The notes under the pieces: model-generated
The model's input: only the letters and a program-made list of their open reading frames with translations
Database searches by the model: none
What the model was told of the DNA's origin: nothing
Assembly: GCA_014383445.1 (NCBI GenBank)
Contig: JACNHV010000267.1
Coordinates: forward strand, 25,622 to 89,621
DNA: 64,000 nucleotides
Source: Candidatus Desulfobacula maris
GTDB taxonomy: Bacteria > Desulfobacterota > Desulfobacteria > Desulfobacterales > Desulfobacteraceae
Reading direction: 5' to 3'
Position numbers and translations under genes: made by a program
Shown here: piece by piece, positions 22,428 to 31,444 of the stretch
How the letters are laid out: the number at the start of each line of letters is the position of its first letter
Position numbering within the stretch: the stretch's first letter is position 1

Positions 22428-24482
22428 CTATTCCCCTTTTTTCAGTAAGGCCTGTGCCTTAACCCTGGCAATATCCTCTTTGCTCAACGGGCCTTCAACC
22501 CCTGATATGGAAGACAGTTTCATGCCATGTTTTATTCCCAGTTTGTATATTTCCTTTACCTTTTCCCATTCAGTATTGCTACCTTTGGTGAAGTCTTCAA
22601 ACCGTCCTTCAAGTGCCAGGATAATGGTTTCCGCAAGGCCGGCATAGGCCACGCCGTGGGGCAGGCCGATATCCTTCATCTCAATGGCCTGTCCAGGCAA
22701 CTGGATCTCGCCGCCGGTAATCACCAGCACGTCCGGTCGCTTGGCCACATCTTTTTGTGAAAAGATCATGGGCCGGGTAATATCGGTGATGACGCAACCG
22801 GGCTTTACCCGCATGATATCAATGCTTTTTTTTGCGCCGGCACTGGCAATAACAACCACATCCATATCATCCAGGTACCGGTCCGCCCGGGTAGATACAT
22901 GCAGCTTTACCTTGGGTTTTTCTTTTTGAATAATTCCCTGGAGGGTCAACAGTTTTGCCATGTTCCGGCTGACAATATAAACCGATTCAAATGCCGTGGC
23001 CAAAAGTCGGGAGCAAATAGATCCCACATCTCCTGTGGCACCGATCACCATGGCGTTTGCTTTTAACACCTTGCCGTTTTTAAATTTGGTCAGCCCCATC
23101 TGGCGAACGGCATCAGCGGCTGCCCACAATGCTGTGGATGCGGTATAGGAGTTGCCAGTGGTGATGGGCAGCGCAGCATGCTTTCCCACTTCAATGGCGG
23201 TGCCGTGCATGCCTTTGGGCAGCATGGCAATCCCCATGACCTGGGCACCCATTTTTTTTGCTTTTTCAGCCGCTTTCATAATTTTTGCCGTGGTGAATTC
23301 CGGTGGATGATTCTGCATCTCATCAATGGTTTCCCCGATGGAAATCAGCCATCCTTCAGCCTCTACGCCTGTGGGCGATTTGATTCCCCTGACTTTGGAA
23401 TAGACAAAAGGTGGCGAATAGGCCATCAGTTTTTCTACGATACCCATGCTCTGGGGAGCAATGGAAGAGATCATGTCAATGGCCTTGACCTTCTGCAGAT
23501 GCTTTTGGTTAAGCGGATGAATCAGGTAAGCAAACCGGTTCACCCGTTTATTCGGTTCAAACGGATAGATGATCTTGGGATCCAGACGCTGTTCACTGAT
23601 CACCTCTAAAAGATCATCTTTCATCTCCTTGCCCTTTGACACATTCATGGCAGCAATCATCAACGCTTCAATCACTGCATCACCCACCACGGGTTTGATC
23701 ATCTGGGGGGTGGTGTCAATGATCACCTCTACCCCCAGCTGGGTCAGCAGATCAACACGATCGTCATAGGCTGTGTTGGTTATAATGATTTTACCATCAA
23801 GGTCCTGGCCCATGCATTGATCCAGGTATTCATAAAAACCTTTGTGGGGAATGACCAGGACATTGGCTTTTTTAACGGCCTGTTTAATCTGAAAGGTGTT
23901 CAGGGATTTGATTTTTGCCCTGGATGGAATCATTTTGCCCAGGGGAACTTTTTTCAGAAAATGATGGGCCTTGTCTGCATAGAATGTAAGCTCCTTCATG
24001 GAGGTCAGAAGCTTGGGTAGTTTGTTTTCAATGACCGGGTCTGCAAACATCAGGTTATCCGTATATTCTGACATCACCTGTGCCAGCGTGGAATTTGACA
24101 GGCCTGAAAAGAAAAGAACATTGGCGTTGGTGAAATAGTTATTGCCCAGGCTGAACTGTATGTTTCTGATGCTCCATTCCTGGCCCACCCTGTAAAGGGT
24201 TTCCCCCGTGGTTACCACTGTGTGCAGCCTCTCACACAATTCGAGCAGCTCTCTGGTCTTTTTATGGGTGATGCCTTCGGTTCCCATTGTGGAGGGATAT
24301 TTAATACCGCTGATGCAGATGACATCGGCCCGCTTATTCCATTTTAACAGCAGGTCTTCTGCTTTGATCAGGTCTTCTGATGTGCCGAACCGCTGAATGG
24401 AGAACATCTGTCCATTGAACTCGGTTTCGATCTGATAATCTTCACTTTCTGGCCCAAGACTGATATTGATAATTTTTTTCAC
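22428..24482 (-). CDS. AAR-like acyl-(ACP/CoA) reductase paralogue lacking the catalytic Cys
   Basis: The protein has 684 residues. The second half (about 330-684) resembles cyanobacterial acyl-ACP reductase (AAR): ITTGNSYTAS, the dinucleotide motif GATGDVGS, and the ending KLGIKHGMK. At the position of the AAR nucleophile (FACFAEAM in Synechococcus) this protein reads YAGLAET, with Gly615. The first 330 residues form an additional, unassigned region shared with the upstream paralogue. Its start overlaps the upstream gene stop by 4 bp. With Gly for Cys it is probably not able to form an acyl-enzyme and may be a structural or regulatory partner of the Cys-bearing paralogue. I recognise the AAR similarity from remembered motifs, not from a search. 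Confidence 0.75.
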   Translation of the reverse strand: MKKIINISLGPESEDYQIETEFNGQMFSIQRFGTSEDLIKAEDLLLKWNKRADVICISGIKYPSTMGTEGITHKKTRELLELCERLHTVVTTGETLYRVGQEWSIRNIQFSLGNNYFTNANVLFFSGLSNSTLAQVMSEYTDNLMFADPVIENKLPKLLTSMKELTFYADKAHHFLKKVPLGKMIPSRAKIKSLNTFQIKQAVKKANVLVIPHKGFYEYLDQCMGQDLDGKIIITNTAYDDRVDLLTQLGVEVIIDTTPQMIKPVVGDAVIEALMIAAMNVSKGKEMKDDLLEVISEQRLDPKIIYPFEPNKRVNRFAYLIHPLNQKHLQKVKAIDMISSIAPQSMGIVEKLMAYSPPFVYSKVRGIKSPTGVEAEGWLISIGETIDEMQNHPPEFTTAKIMKAAEKAKKMGAQVMGIAMLPKGMHGTAIEVGKHAALPITTGNSYTASTALWAAADAVRQMGLTKFKNGKVLKANAMVIGATGDVGSICSRLLATAFESVYIVSRNMAKLLTLQGIIQKEKPKVKLHVSTRADRYLDDMDVVVIASAGAKKSIDIMRVKPGCVITDITRPMIFSQKDVAKRPDVLVITGGEIQLPGQAIEMKDIGLPHGVAYAGLAETIILALEGRFEDFTKGSNTEWEKVKEIYKLGIKHGMKLSSISGVEGPLSKEDIARVKAQALLKKGE

Positions 24483-26590
24483 GCCTCTCCTCCTGCACGA
24501 ATGCCTGTTTGTTCGGCCTGCTCTGTCTGCTGTTCTGCATTTTTTCTTGCAATCAGGGCCAGATCCCTGACCCTGAGAATATCTTCGTCACTGAACACGC
24601 CATTCACGCCTGAGATGGCCGCCAGCTTCATGCCGTGTTTTAATCCCATTTTATAGATCTCTCTGACCTTTTCCCATTCAATATCCCGGCCCACGGTGAA
24701 AATCTCATATCTTCCCTCAAGTGCCAGAACAATAGTTTCAGCCAGGCATGCATACGCCACCTTCCGGGGCAGGCCAATGCTTTTCATTTCAGGATTTCCC
24801 GGCAGTTCAATTTCGCCGGATTCGATGACCAGCACATCCGGCCGTTTGGCCACATCTTCAGGGGAAAGGTCAAGGGGTCTGGCCACATCTGTTATTATGC
24901 AGCCGGGTTTAACCTTGGTGATATCCAGGATTTTTTTGCCTGCCCCGGAAGTGGCCGTGACAATCACATCCATCTCGGGCAGGTAGCGGTCGGGTTTGGT
25001 GGTGATTTTTAATTTCACCCCGGGTGTTTCATCCAGGATGGACTGCTGCAATGCCAAGAGCTTGGCTGTGTTCCGTCCGGCCAGGATCACCTCATCAAAG
25101 GCTTTTGCCAGAAGGCGGCAGCATACGGATCCGATAGCGCCCGATGCCCCCAGTACCATGGTTTTGGCAGCAATTTTCCTGCCCGGTTCAATCTTGATGA
25201 GTCCCATGCGGCGGACTGCGTCAGCCCCGGCCCATAGGGCCCCGGATGCCGAGTAAGAATTTCCCGTGGTAATGGGGATGTCTGCTTTTTTGGCAACGGT
25301 CACGCCGGCATCGCCAACCACCTTTGTAAAGGCTCCCAGGCCCATGATCTGGGCTCCCATGCGTTTGGCCATGCGGGCAGCCTGGAGCAACCGTTTGTAG
25401 GTGAATTCCGGGCTATGAGCCAGCATCTGTTTGGGGGTTCCCCCAACAGTGATCAGCCAGCCTTCGGCTTCAGCACCCGTCGGGGATTTGATTCCCGTGA
25501 CCTTTGAGTACACCCATGGCGGCGCATAGGCCACCACCTTTTCAACCGCATCAAGGAAAACCGGCGGGGTGAATCCGCTGATAAAATCGATTGCTTTGTC
25601 CTTTTTCAAAAACTCTTTGGACAAGGGGTGGATCACAAAGGCAAACCGGTTTACCCGTTTTTCCTGACCCGATGGATAGACCACCCGGGGATCCATTTTC
25701 TGCATGCTGATGATTTCAAGAAGATCATCCGGATGGATCATGTCAGATTTTTTTTCAAGGGCGGCAAGAATCAAAGCTTCGATCACATTGGGGGCCACCA
25801 CGCGTTCTAAAATTTTGGGTGTGGTATCGATGATGACATCCACGCCCCTGGCCTTTAAGAACTCAACCCGGTCATCATAGGCAGAGGAGGTAATAATGAT
25901 TTTTCCGCCCAGCTCTTCAATGGAGGTGTCTTTGAGATATTTGTAAAAATTATAATTGGGCACCACAATGATGGTGGCTTTCTGCATGGCCTTTTTGAGC
26001 ACATACTGGTTCCATTTCTGCAGCGGCACCACAGAGGAGGTCAATCGTTTGCCCGGCAGCCACTCCAGAACTTCATGTGCCCCCCTGGCATAGGTCTCAA
26101 GCCCTTTAAGCGAGTGAATCAATTTTGAAATATCGTTTTCAATGATCGGGTCTGCAAAGGTCAGGTTGTCTGTATATTCGGCCATGACTTTGGCAATCCT
26201 GTAACTGGTCATGCCGGATAAAAATAGCACCTTGGCATTTTTAAAATAATTGCCAAATTTATGTTCCACAAACCGCAAAGCCCATTCAAACGAGACATCT
26301 CTGAGTGCAGCGCCCGTGGTGACGGGGGTCTGAATGCGTTTGCCCAGGGTCTTGATCTTGTCATCATGTTTTTTGGTCAGATAGCCGGGTGAAATGGTAT
26401 GGGGAAATTTAATATTGCCAAGGCCGATGGCGTCGGCCTGTTTGTCATATTCCAGAAGTTTCTGGGCGGCTATGTCCCGGCTGCCGTCCGTGCCGATGCG
26501 GCGAACCATAAACTGCTGGCCTAAAAATTCGGTTTCAAATTGATAATCATCCTTGCTGGCTCCCAGGCTGATACTGATAACTTGTTTCAC
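24479..26590 (-). CDS. AAR-like acyl-(ACP/CoA) reductase with catalytic Cys
   Basis: The predicted protein has 703 residues and is paralogous over its whole length to the next gene. The C-terminal half carries TTGNSYSAS, GASGAIGS and YACLAET with Cys615, the equivalent of the AAR acyl-thioester cysteine. AAR reduces fatty acyl-ACP to aldehyde using NADPH. I choose GTG 26590 (GGAGG spaced 5 nt before it) because it aligns with the paralogue start and puts both key residues at position 615; the open frame extends to 26668 but that would overlap the ferredoxin gene. Between a ferredoxin and a wax ester synthase, it likely supplies the aldehyde that becomes the fatty alcohol part of wax esters. 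Confidence 0.78.
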   Translation of the reverse strand: MKQVISISLGASKDDYQFETEFLGQQFMVRRIGTDGSRDIAAQKLLEYDKQADAIGLGNIKFPHTISPGYLTKKHDDKIKTLGKRIQTPVTTGAALRDVSFEWALRFVEHKFGNYFKNAKVLFLSGMTSYRIAKVMAEYTDNLTFADPIIENDISKLIHSLKGLETYARGAHEVLEWLPGKRLTSSVVPLQKWNQYVLKKAMQKATIIVVPNYNFYKYLKDTSIEELGGKIIITSSAYDDRVEFLKARGVDVIIDTTPKILERVVAPNVIEALILAALEKKSDMIHPDDLLEIISMQKMDPRVVYPSGQEKRVNRFAFVIHPLSKEFLKKDKAIDFISGFTPPVFLDAVEKVVAYAPPWVYSKVTGIKSPTGAEAEGWLITVGGTPKQMLAHSPEFTYKRLLQAARMAKRMGAQIMGLGAFTKVVGDAGVTVAKKADIPITTGNSYSASGALWAGADAVRRMGLIKIEPGRKIAAKTMVLGASGAIGSVCCRLLAKAFDEVILAGRNTAKLLALQQSILDETPGVKLKITTKPDRYLPEMDVIVTATSGAGKKILDITKVKPGCIITDVARPLDLSPEDVAKRPDVLVIESGEIELPGNPEMKSIGLPRKVAYACLAETIVLALEGRYEIFTVGRDIEWEKVREIYKMGLKHGMKLAAISGVNGVFSDEDILRVRDLALIARKNAEQQTEQAEQTGIRAGGEA

Positions 26591-26634
26591 ATCTTCCTCC
26601 CCTATATTTGAAACCTCATAAATTGGTTGTATGG

Positions 26635-26856
26635 CTATCCATTGTCTCGGATGGCGCTTGCCGGGCATAGTGTTATGGCTTCGGCCACCAGTTGAAATTC
26701 CTGTTCGCTTTCAGGCTGTCGGGCCACGTATTCATAACCCTCTTCCTGGTTGGTGGCAAAAATGCCGACAGCGATTTCCAGACACAGGGAACAATTTATG
26801 CAATGGGAATCCACGTAAAATCTGCCCTCGCAATTTTCCAAAAATTTTTCAACCAT
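26635..26856 (-). CDS. Small [4Fe-4S] ferredoxin
   Basis: The protein has 73 residues with CINCSLC followed late by CPASAI, the four ligands of a single [4Fe-4S] cluster, plus one extra Cys near the start. The acidic composition fits a soluble electron carrier. It sits between the wax ester synthase (26 bp) and the Cys-bearing AAR-like gene (44 bp), so it may deliver electrons to a step in that operon. AAR itself is NAD(P)H dependent, so the exact partner is open. Confidence 0.85.
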   Translation of the reverse strand: MVEKFLENCEGRFYVDSHCINCSLCLEIAVGIFATNQEEGYEYVARQPESEQEFQLVAEAITLCPASAIRDNG

Positions 26857-26882
26857 TTGAAATCCTTAATTGATAACTAAGT

Positions 26883-28556
26883 TTAATCTGACAGGTCTCT
26901 CATGATCTGTCTGACATCGCTTAAAAGACTTCCCTCTTCCTGGTATTGCTGGTGCCTGGCGCAGAAAGCCGTTCCCTGGACGGCTTTGTTTTTGCATTTT
27001 TTACCATCCTTGGTGTAGGCTTCGCATTGAACGGGGAACGTGTCTTCCGTGGGTTCGGCTTTTTCTACAACCAGCTTGCTGGTTGTCTCTTTTTTTTCAG
27101 CAAACCGGTCATGGAGGACCAGTGGCGCCTCATAGATTTTGCCGGATTGAACAATATCGATTAAATAATTGAATTCTTCTTCAAATCCTCCCAAAAGGAC
27201 CTCAGGGTCCGGCATAAGCCCCTTGTCAGAGGCAATGCCGATGGTCACGCGGTTATTGTAACTTAAGATACTGATCCCCAGGCCCACTGTTCCAGACCGG
27301 GGAACCCAGAACATGATATTGGTGATCTCTTTGTCGGCAAAATAGAGTGGTTTTTTGGGACCCGGGACATTGGTCATGACACCTGAGGCTTTGTTGCCGA
27401 AAAACTGGGCAGCCTTTTGTGCCATACTTGACGGCAGAAAACCGATGGCAGACAGAAGGCCGAAATTGACATAGGGGTCTGCAGAAACCTTGAGTTTATC
27501 CATGCGCCTTTTGACCTCTTTGAGCCGTAAGATCGGATCTTCCAGATAGACCGGCAATTTCAGGAAAACCAGTGAGAATTTATTTCCCAGTTCAAATTCC
27601 GTGCCTGGTTTGCGGATATTGACAGGGACCGTCACTCTAAGATCCAGTTCATTGATGGGAGTGTTTTTGGTTTTCAGGTATCGCCGCATGGACCCGGTGA
27701 CAGTGGCTATGAGCACATCATTTAATGTTGCTGAACTGATGGCCTTTCCCAATTTTTTGATCCGGTCCAGGGGAATGGGATCTGTCCAGGTAACCTGCTT
27801 GGCCACCTGGAGTTTGCCTTTAAAGGCTGTATTGGGGTCTGAGTTCATCAGCGTATGCCTTGACAGGACGCCGGCAACATCTGACGGCAGCCTGGCAGCC
27901 AGTTTAAGCATGAACTTGAGGCTGTCCGGGTTTGCCGATACATTCTCGATCTCCTTTACGATTCGCTTGCTGATCTCCTGTCCTTTTTGAATGGCATCCT
28001 TTGCCGTGGATATCATTGAATTGAACGAGAAAAATTGATGCCTGCCTGCTATATGTTTTTTCGGGTCAGAGGGTTTTTTGGGCCAGGGCGCATCGGGAAT
28101 GGTGTCTGCGGTTGAGTGCAGGACATGCATCAGAGCTATACCATCGGCAATACAGTGGTGAAGACGGAAGAACAGGGCGCATCCGGTTTTATAGTTTTCT
28201 ATTAAATGGATATCCCACAGGGGTTTGGACTGATCCAGGGCCATGGTCATGAGGTTTGAAATCATTTCCGACAATTCATGCTTGTCCCCCGGGGCAGGCA
28301 GGGCAACACGATGGAGATGGGATGCCAGGTCATAGTGCTTGTCTTCAACCCATTTGGGCATACCAAGGCCGGTCTTGGGCCGGACCACCTTTTGTCTGAA
28401 CCGGGGAAACGATGCCAGCCGTGCTTCGACTGTTGCATACAATCGATTGTAATCCAGGGGTTCGGCAAACTCCCAAAATCCTGTGATCACCATTAGGTTA
28501 ACAGGTTCATCCATACATAACCAGAAATTGTCTGCTTGTGTCATCGTTTCGGGCAT
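26883..28556 (-). CDS. Wax ester synthase/diacylglycerol acyltransferase (WS/DGAT) with C-terminal zinc-finger module
   Basis: The protein has 557 residues. The catalytic HHCIADG (HHxxxDG) lies near residue 140, and the PLW and NVPGP blocks of WS/DGAT are present, so the acyltransferase spans about 1-460. It esterifies fatty alcohol or diacylglycerol with acyl-CoA at the membrane and granule surface. Unusually, residues of about 505-535 form a small Cys/His module (C-EAYTKDGKKC, then C-ARH) of the TKxGxxC...CxxH zinc-ribbon kind, after a linker. A clean AGGAGG is 6 nt before the ATG. It is the first gene of the minus-strand operon and divergent from the phasin gene. Confidence 0.9.
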   Translation of the reverse strand: MPETMTQADNFWLCMDEPVNLMVITGFWEFAEPLDYNRLYATVEARLASFPRFRQKVVRPKTGLGMPKWVEDKHYDLASHLHRVALPAPGDKHELSEMISNLMTMALDQSKPLWDIHLIENYKTGCALFFRLHHCIADGIALMHVLHSTADTIPDAPWPKKPSDPKKHIAGRHQFFSFNSMISTAKDAIQKGQEISKRIVKEIENVSANPDSLKFMLKLAARLPSDVAGVLSRHTLMNSDPNTAFKGKLQVAKQVTWTDPIPLDRIKKLGKAISSATLNDVLIATVTGSMRRYLKTKNTPINELDLRVTVPVNIRKPGTEFELGNKFSLVFLKLPVYLEDPILRLKEVKRRMDKLKVSADPYVNFGLLSAIGFLPSSMAQKAAQFFGNKASGVMTNVPGPKKPLYFADKEITNIMFWVPRSGTVGLGISILSYNNRVTIGIASDKGLMPDPEVLLGGFEEEFNYLIDIVQSGKIYEAPLVLHDRFAEKKETTSKLVVEKAEPTEDTFPVQCEAYTKDGKKCKNKAVQGTAFCARHQQYQEEGSLLSDVRQIMRDLSD

Positions 28557-28871
28557 GGTCTACCTCCTGATTGCTGATCGTTCAAAAACAGGCATTTTAT
28601 TTAATTTAGCGAACAAAATTTAAATAGCTCGCTTAAGATTAAAAAGCAATACTTTACAATCGAAGAGATAAAAAAAATAAAATTTTAAAATTGTCAAAAC
28701 GCTTGTATTTTATGGGTTAAAGCAATGCTTTGGGAACAAAAATTAAATTTATTTTTAAAAAATGGAAAAAAAATCTTGACAAATATAACGCACTGCATCA
28801 TATTATCCCCATGACACAAAGCGTTATATTAACCCGGAAACCAATACACATTTTTATAGGAGGACCAAATC
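28557..28871. promoter_or_regulatory. Divergent intergenic promoter region between wax ester synthase and phasin genes
   Basis: This 315-bp AT-rich gap holds both operon promoters. For the plus strand, TTGACA (28776-28781) is followed after 17 nt by CATATT (28799-28804), or after 19 nt by TATTAT. An inverted repeat ATAACGC (28785-28791) / GCGTTAT (28820-28826) flanks the -10, a plausible operator. No coding sequence is seen. The minus-strand promoter was not resolved. Confidence 0.55.
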
Positions 28872-29429
28872 ATGGTAAAACAAAAAACAATAACCAAATC
28901 AAAGTTCTACATTGCAAAAACCGTCGTCGAAATGAAAGAGAAAATTGAAAAAAAAGTAAAAACCTACAATGAAAAATTTGTTAAAAAACAGCTTGAAAAT
29001 AGCCGAGAGTTTCTCACAGAACTCAAAGCAGATCCTGTTAAAAGAATAGATGCTCTCATTGATGAAGGCAAAGACGCTCTTAAAAAAGCAAAGGTTGTCC
29101 AAATGGAAAAAATCAATAAAAAGGTTGATACAACAAAGAGTGATGTCCGCAAGAAAATTGAAAAAATCAACCTTGAAACTAAAAAAGTTTACAAGGGAAT
29201 TGGAAATGACGCAAAGCTGATTGTTGAAGATTTTATTGCCATGGGAAAAAAGAATCTCGACAAACTTCCCATGAAGAAAACCATTGAAAAGAAAATTTCC
29301 GACAGCATCAATGCCATTCCATCCAAATTGAATCTTCCGTCAAAAGATGAAATTGAAACCCTTGTTATCGGAATAGACGGAGTGAACAAAAAAGTGGATG
29401 CCTTTCACAAACAGTTTGCAAATGCATAG
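28872..29429 (+). CDS. Phasin-like lipid-granule protein
   Basis: The protein has 185 residues, Lys-rich and predicted mostly alpha-helical with amphipathic heptads, ending in a segment that recalls phasin C-termini (ETLVIGIDGVNKKVDAF). AGGAGG lies 9 nt before the ATG. There is no signal peptide or cysteine. Phasins coat polyester or neutral-lipid granules. It is followed by two proteins with the PHA-accumulation-regulator N-terminal domain, which supports the assignment. The family assignment rests on composition and context, not on a catalytic motif. Confidence 0.62.
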   Translation: MVKQKTITKSKFYIAKTVVEMKEKIEKKVKTYNEKFVKKQLENSREFLTELKADPVKRIDALIDEGKDALKKAKVVQMEKINKKVDTTKSDVRKKIEKINLETKKVYKGIGNDAKLIVEDFIAMGKKNLDKLPMKKTIEKKISDSINAIPSKLNLPSKDEIETLVIGIDGVNKKVDAFHKQFANA

Positions 29430-29485
29430 ATCCAGACGGGTCACATTGGCAATTACAAATAAAAAATAAATTTCAGGAGAAGAAA

Positions 29486-30022
29486 ATGTTAAATATTAAA
29501 AAATATGCAAACGGACGGTTTTTTGATACAGTTGCTAAAAAATATATCAAACCGGAAAAATTGGCTGAAATGATCAAAAAGGGTGAAGATATTAAAGTCA
29601 CGCTGACTCAGACCGGAAAAGACATCACCGAAACTGTGGTTGCACAGTTCTCTAAAAAAACAGAGGTTGAAAAAGAAGCCAAGGGCAAAAAACAGAAGAA
29701 AACTGAAATGCCGTTTCTGAAAACAGACAAGCTTAAACAATGGCTGAGCGACGTGGTTGACCATAAAATTGAACAGGTGATGGATCTGATCAAACTTCCT
29801 ACCAGGGAACAGGTGGCCAAGCTGGATGAAAATATCAAAGAGCTCAATAAAAAAATTGATGACTTGAAACTGGCCCAGGAAAAAGGGACGAAAAAGGCCG
29901 CGGCATCGGAAAAAACAGCAGCACCCAAAAAAGAGGCTGCAAAGAATAAAACTACGACAGAAGCAAAACCAGAAGAAAATACACCTGTTGCTGAAAAAAC
30001 AGCTAAAACAAAAACAGAATAA
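29486..30022 (+). CDS. PhaR-type N-terminal domain fused to phasin-like helical tail
   Basis: The protein has 178 residues. The first 60 carry the PHA accumulation regulator DNA-binding domain in the form KKYANGRFFDTVAKKYI. A helical stretch (about 75-130, LKQWLSDVVDHKIEQVMDL) resembles a phasin or PhaF-type segment, and a Lys/Ala/Glu-rich low-complexity tail follows. PhaR both binds granules and represses phasin genes. This protein may be the granule-associated member, with the next gene the regulator. A ribosome-binding site (AGGAG) is well placed. Confidence 0.75.
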   Translation: MLNIKKYANGRFFDTVAKKYIKPEKLAEMIKKGEDIKVTLTQTGKDITETVVAQFSKKTEVEKEAKGKKQKKTEMPFLKTDKLKQWLSDVVDHKIEQVMDLIKLPTREQVAKLDENIKELNKKIDDLKLAQEKGTKKAAASEKTAAPKKEAAKNKTTTEAKPEENTPVAEKTAKTKTE

Positions 30023-30050
30023 AACTCATTTCAGACCTGTATCTTGACAA

Positions 30051-30085
30051 AATCTGCCAGGCTATGGACTATAGTCTGGCAGATT
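30051..30085. promoter_or_regulatory. Inverted repeat AATCTGCCAG / CTGGCAGATT, candidate PhaR-like operator or attenuator
   Basis: Perfect 10-bp arms at 30051-30060 and 30076-30085 flank 15 bp. TTGACA at 30044 starts just before the left arm, and the right arm overlaps a TATAGT-like -10. No T-run follows, so an operator is more likely than a terminator. It lies 31 bp upstream of the second PhaR-like gene. Confidence 0.5.
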
Positions 30086-30115
30086 ATATAACAGGGATCT
30101 CTTTTGGAGGATGGC

Positions 30116-30703
30116 ATGCACAGTATCAAAAAATATGCGAACCGAAAGCTTTACGACACAACGGATAAAAAATATATCTCCAGGACCCATCTTTCCAAAT
30201 TGATAAAGCAGGGGCAGGATATTAAGATCATTGATAATGAAACCGGAGAGGATCTCACGGCATCCATCGTGTCCAGTCTCATTGCCACCACAAAGGGCAA
30301 AGCCGGTGGAACTGTGTCCTCAGGCGTTTTAATCCAGTTGTTCAGAAAAGGTTCCAATGCGGTGACCGATTATGCCAAACGATATGTTTCATTGTGGCAG
30401 CGATCGTTTGTTATGGCTGAGGAAGAAATTGACAACATGGTTAAGGGTCTTGTCAGAAACAAGGAGATATCAACTTCAGAAGGCAATCGGTTGAAACAGG
30501 AGATCATCGGATTCACCTCAGCAATCAAAAGCTGGATTTCCGATACCATTGACCGGCGGTTAAAAGAGGTTTTGTCTGTCACCAACCTGGCTACAAAAGA
30601 TCAGGTGTCTGAACTCAGTGCCCGCATCAATATTCTGGAAAAAAAACTTAAACAATTCGAAACCATTAAGCTATCAGCAAAAAAAGGAACAAAACCGGAA
30701 TGA
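30116..30703 (+). CDS. PhaR-like polyhydroxyalkanoate/lipid-granule regulator
   Basis: The protein has 195 residues. The N-terminus matches the PHA accumulation regulator domain (KKYANRKLYDTTDKKYI). The middle and C-terminus are helical, ending in a coiled coil (ELSARINILEKKLKQFE). PhaR proteins sense granule surfaces and repress phasin genes. ATG 30116 with GGAGG 5 nt before it is preferred over TTG 30104. It sits behind a palindrome that it might bind. No PHA synthase is in the window, so a neutral-lipid rather than polyester granule is possible. Confidence 0.78.
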   Translation: MHSIKKYANRKLYDTTDKKYISRTHLSKLIKQGQDIKIIDNETGEDLTASIVSSLIATTKGKAGGTVSSGVLIQLFRKGSNAVTDYAKRYVSLWQRSFVMAEEEIDNMVKGLVRNKEISTSEGNRLKQEIIGFTSAIKSWISDTIDRRLKEVLSVTNLATKDQVSELSARINILEKKLKQFETIKLSAKKGTKPE

Positions 30704-30762
30704 TTACAATGCCGATTTGTTTAAATATGGTAATATGCCCACTGATTCCCAGGAGCTGAAAA

Positions 30763-31413
30763 ATGGACAGCGATGTCACCTCAACAGATAATTTTTTAAA
30801 ATTGAAACGGATTCTGCAGGATTTTCAATCCAGGCGGATTAACCGAACCTACAAAGATATTGAAGCTGATCCGGAATTTGCAAAGATCGGCAATTTCTTT
30901 TTTAAAAAGCTGTATGCACCGGAAGATTTTTCGTTCCGGGATACCAGCATGAAAAAGCTTCACAAGGCTTTGGATGGAAAAGTCTATAAGAACATGCTCA
31001 CCGCAGTGACCAAAGTGATTGAACTGCACGATATTTCCGATGAGCAGGACAACTTGATGGTCGAAAGGATGATCGAGGCCGGAGTGGATGATTCCATGAC
31101 AATGGAGCAGTATCAGAAAATTTATGTGAGCCTTGATAATTATGATCAACGTATCTACCAGATCAATCTGAGCGCTGAGGTCACCCGGATATTTCACGGA
31201 TTGAGCAAAAAATGGATTGTGGCGGTTTCTCTGAGAACAGTGAAAACCACAGCATTCATGTTTGGGATCAAAGAGATCATTGATTTTATATATGATGGAT
31301 ATGTTTCATTCAAGACAATCGATAATATTGACTTTTTTGTTGATACCATGGTACAGCGCGAGCTTTCATGGCATAATGAAATCTGGGCGACTATAACAGG
31401 GAAAACAGTATGA
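30763..31413 (+). CDS. Conserved-looking helical protein of unknown function in the lipid-granule island
   Basis: The protein has 216 residues, mostly helical, with no signal peptide, membrane segment or cysteine motif. A stretch SDEQDNLMVERMIEAGVDDSMTMEQYQKIY is acidic, and the C-terminus is rich in aromatic residues. I do not recognise the family. It lies 60 bp after the PhaR-like gene and 32 bp before the patatin gene, on the same strand, so it is probably co-transcribed with granule genes and may act at the granule surface or with the patatin. Confidence 0.6.
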   Translation: MDSDVTSTDNFLKLKRILQDFQSRRINRTYKDIEADPEFAKIGNFFFKKLYAPEDFSFRDTSMKKLHKALDGKVYKNMLTAVTKVIELHDISDEQDNLMVERMIEAGVDDSMTMEQYQKIYVSLDNYDQRIYQINLSAEVTRIFHGLSKKWIVAVSLRTVKTTAFMFGIKEIIDFIYDGYVSFKTIDNIDFFVDTMVQRELSWHNEIWATITGKTV

Positions 31414-31444
31414 CCCTTGGCATTGGCGCATATGGGGTGAATCA

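Noticed and set aside
24479..26668. Longer start (26668) for the Cys-bearing AAR-like gene
   Set aside because: It overlaps the ferredoxin gene, lacks a ribosome-binding site, and breaks the alignment with the paralogue. GTG 26590 has GGAGG and puts both Cys615 and Gly615 at the same position.
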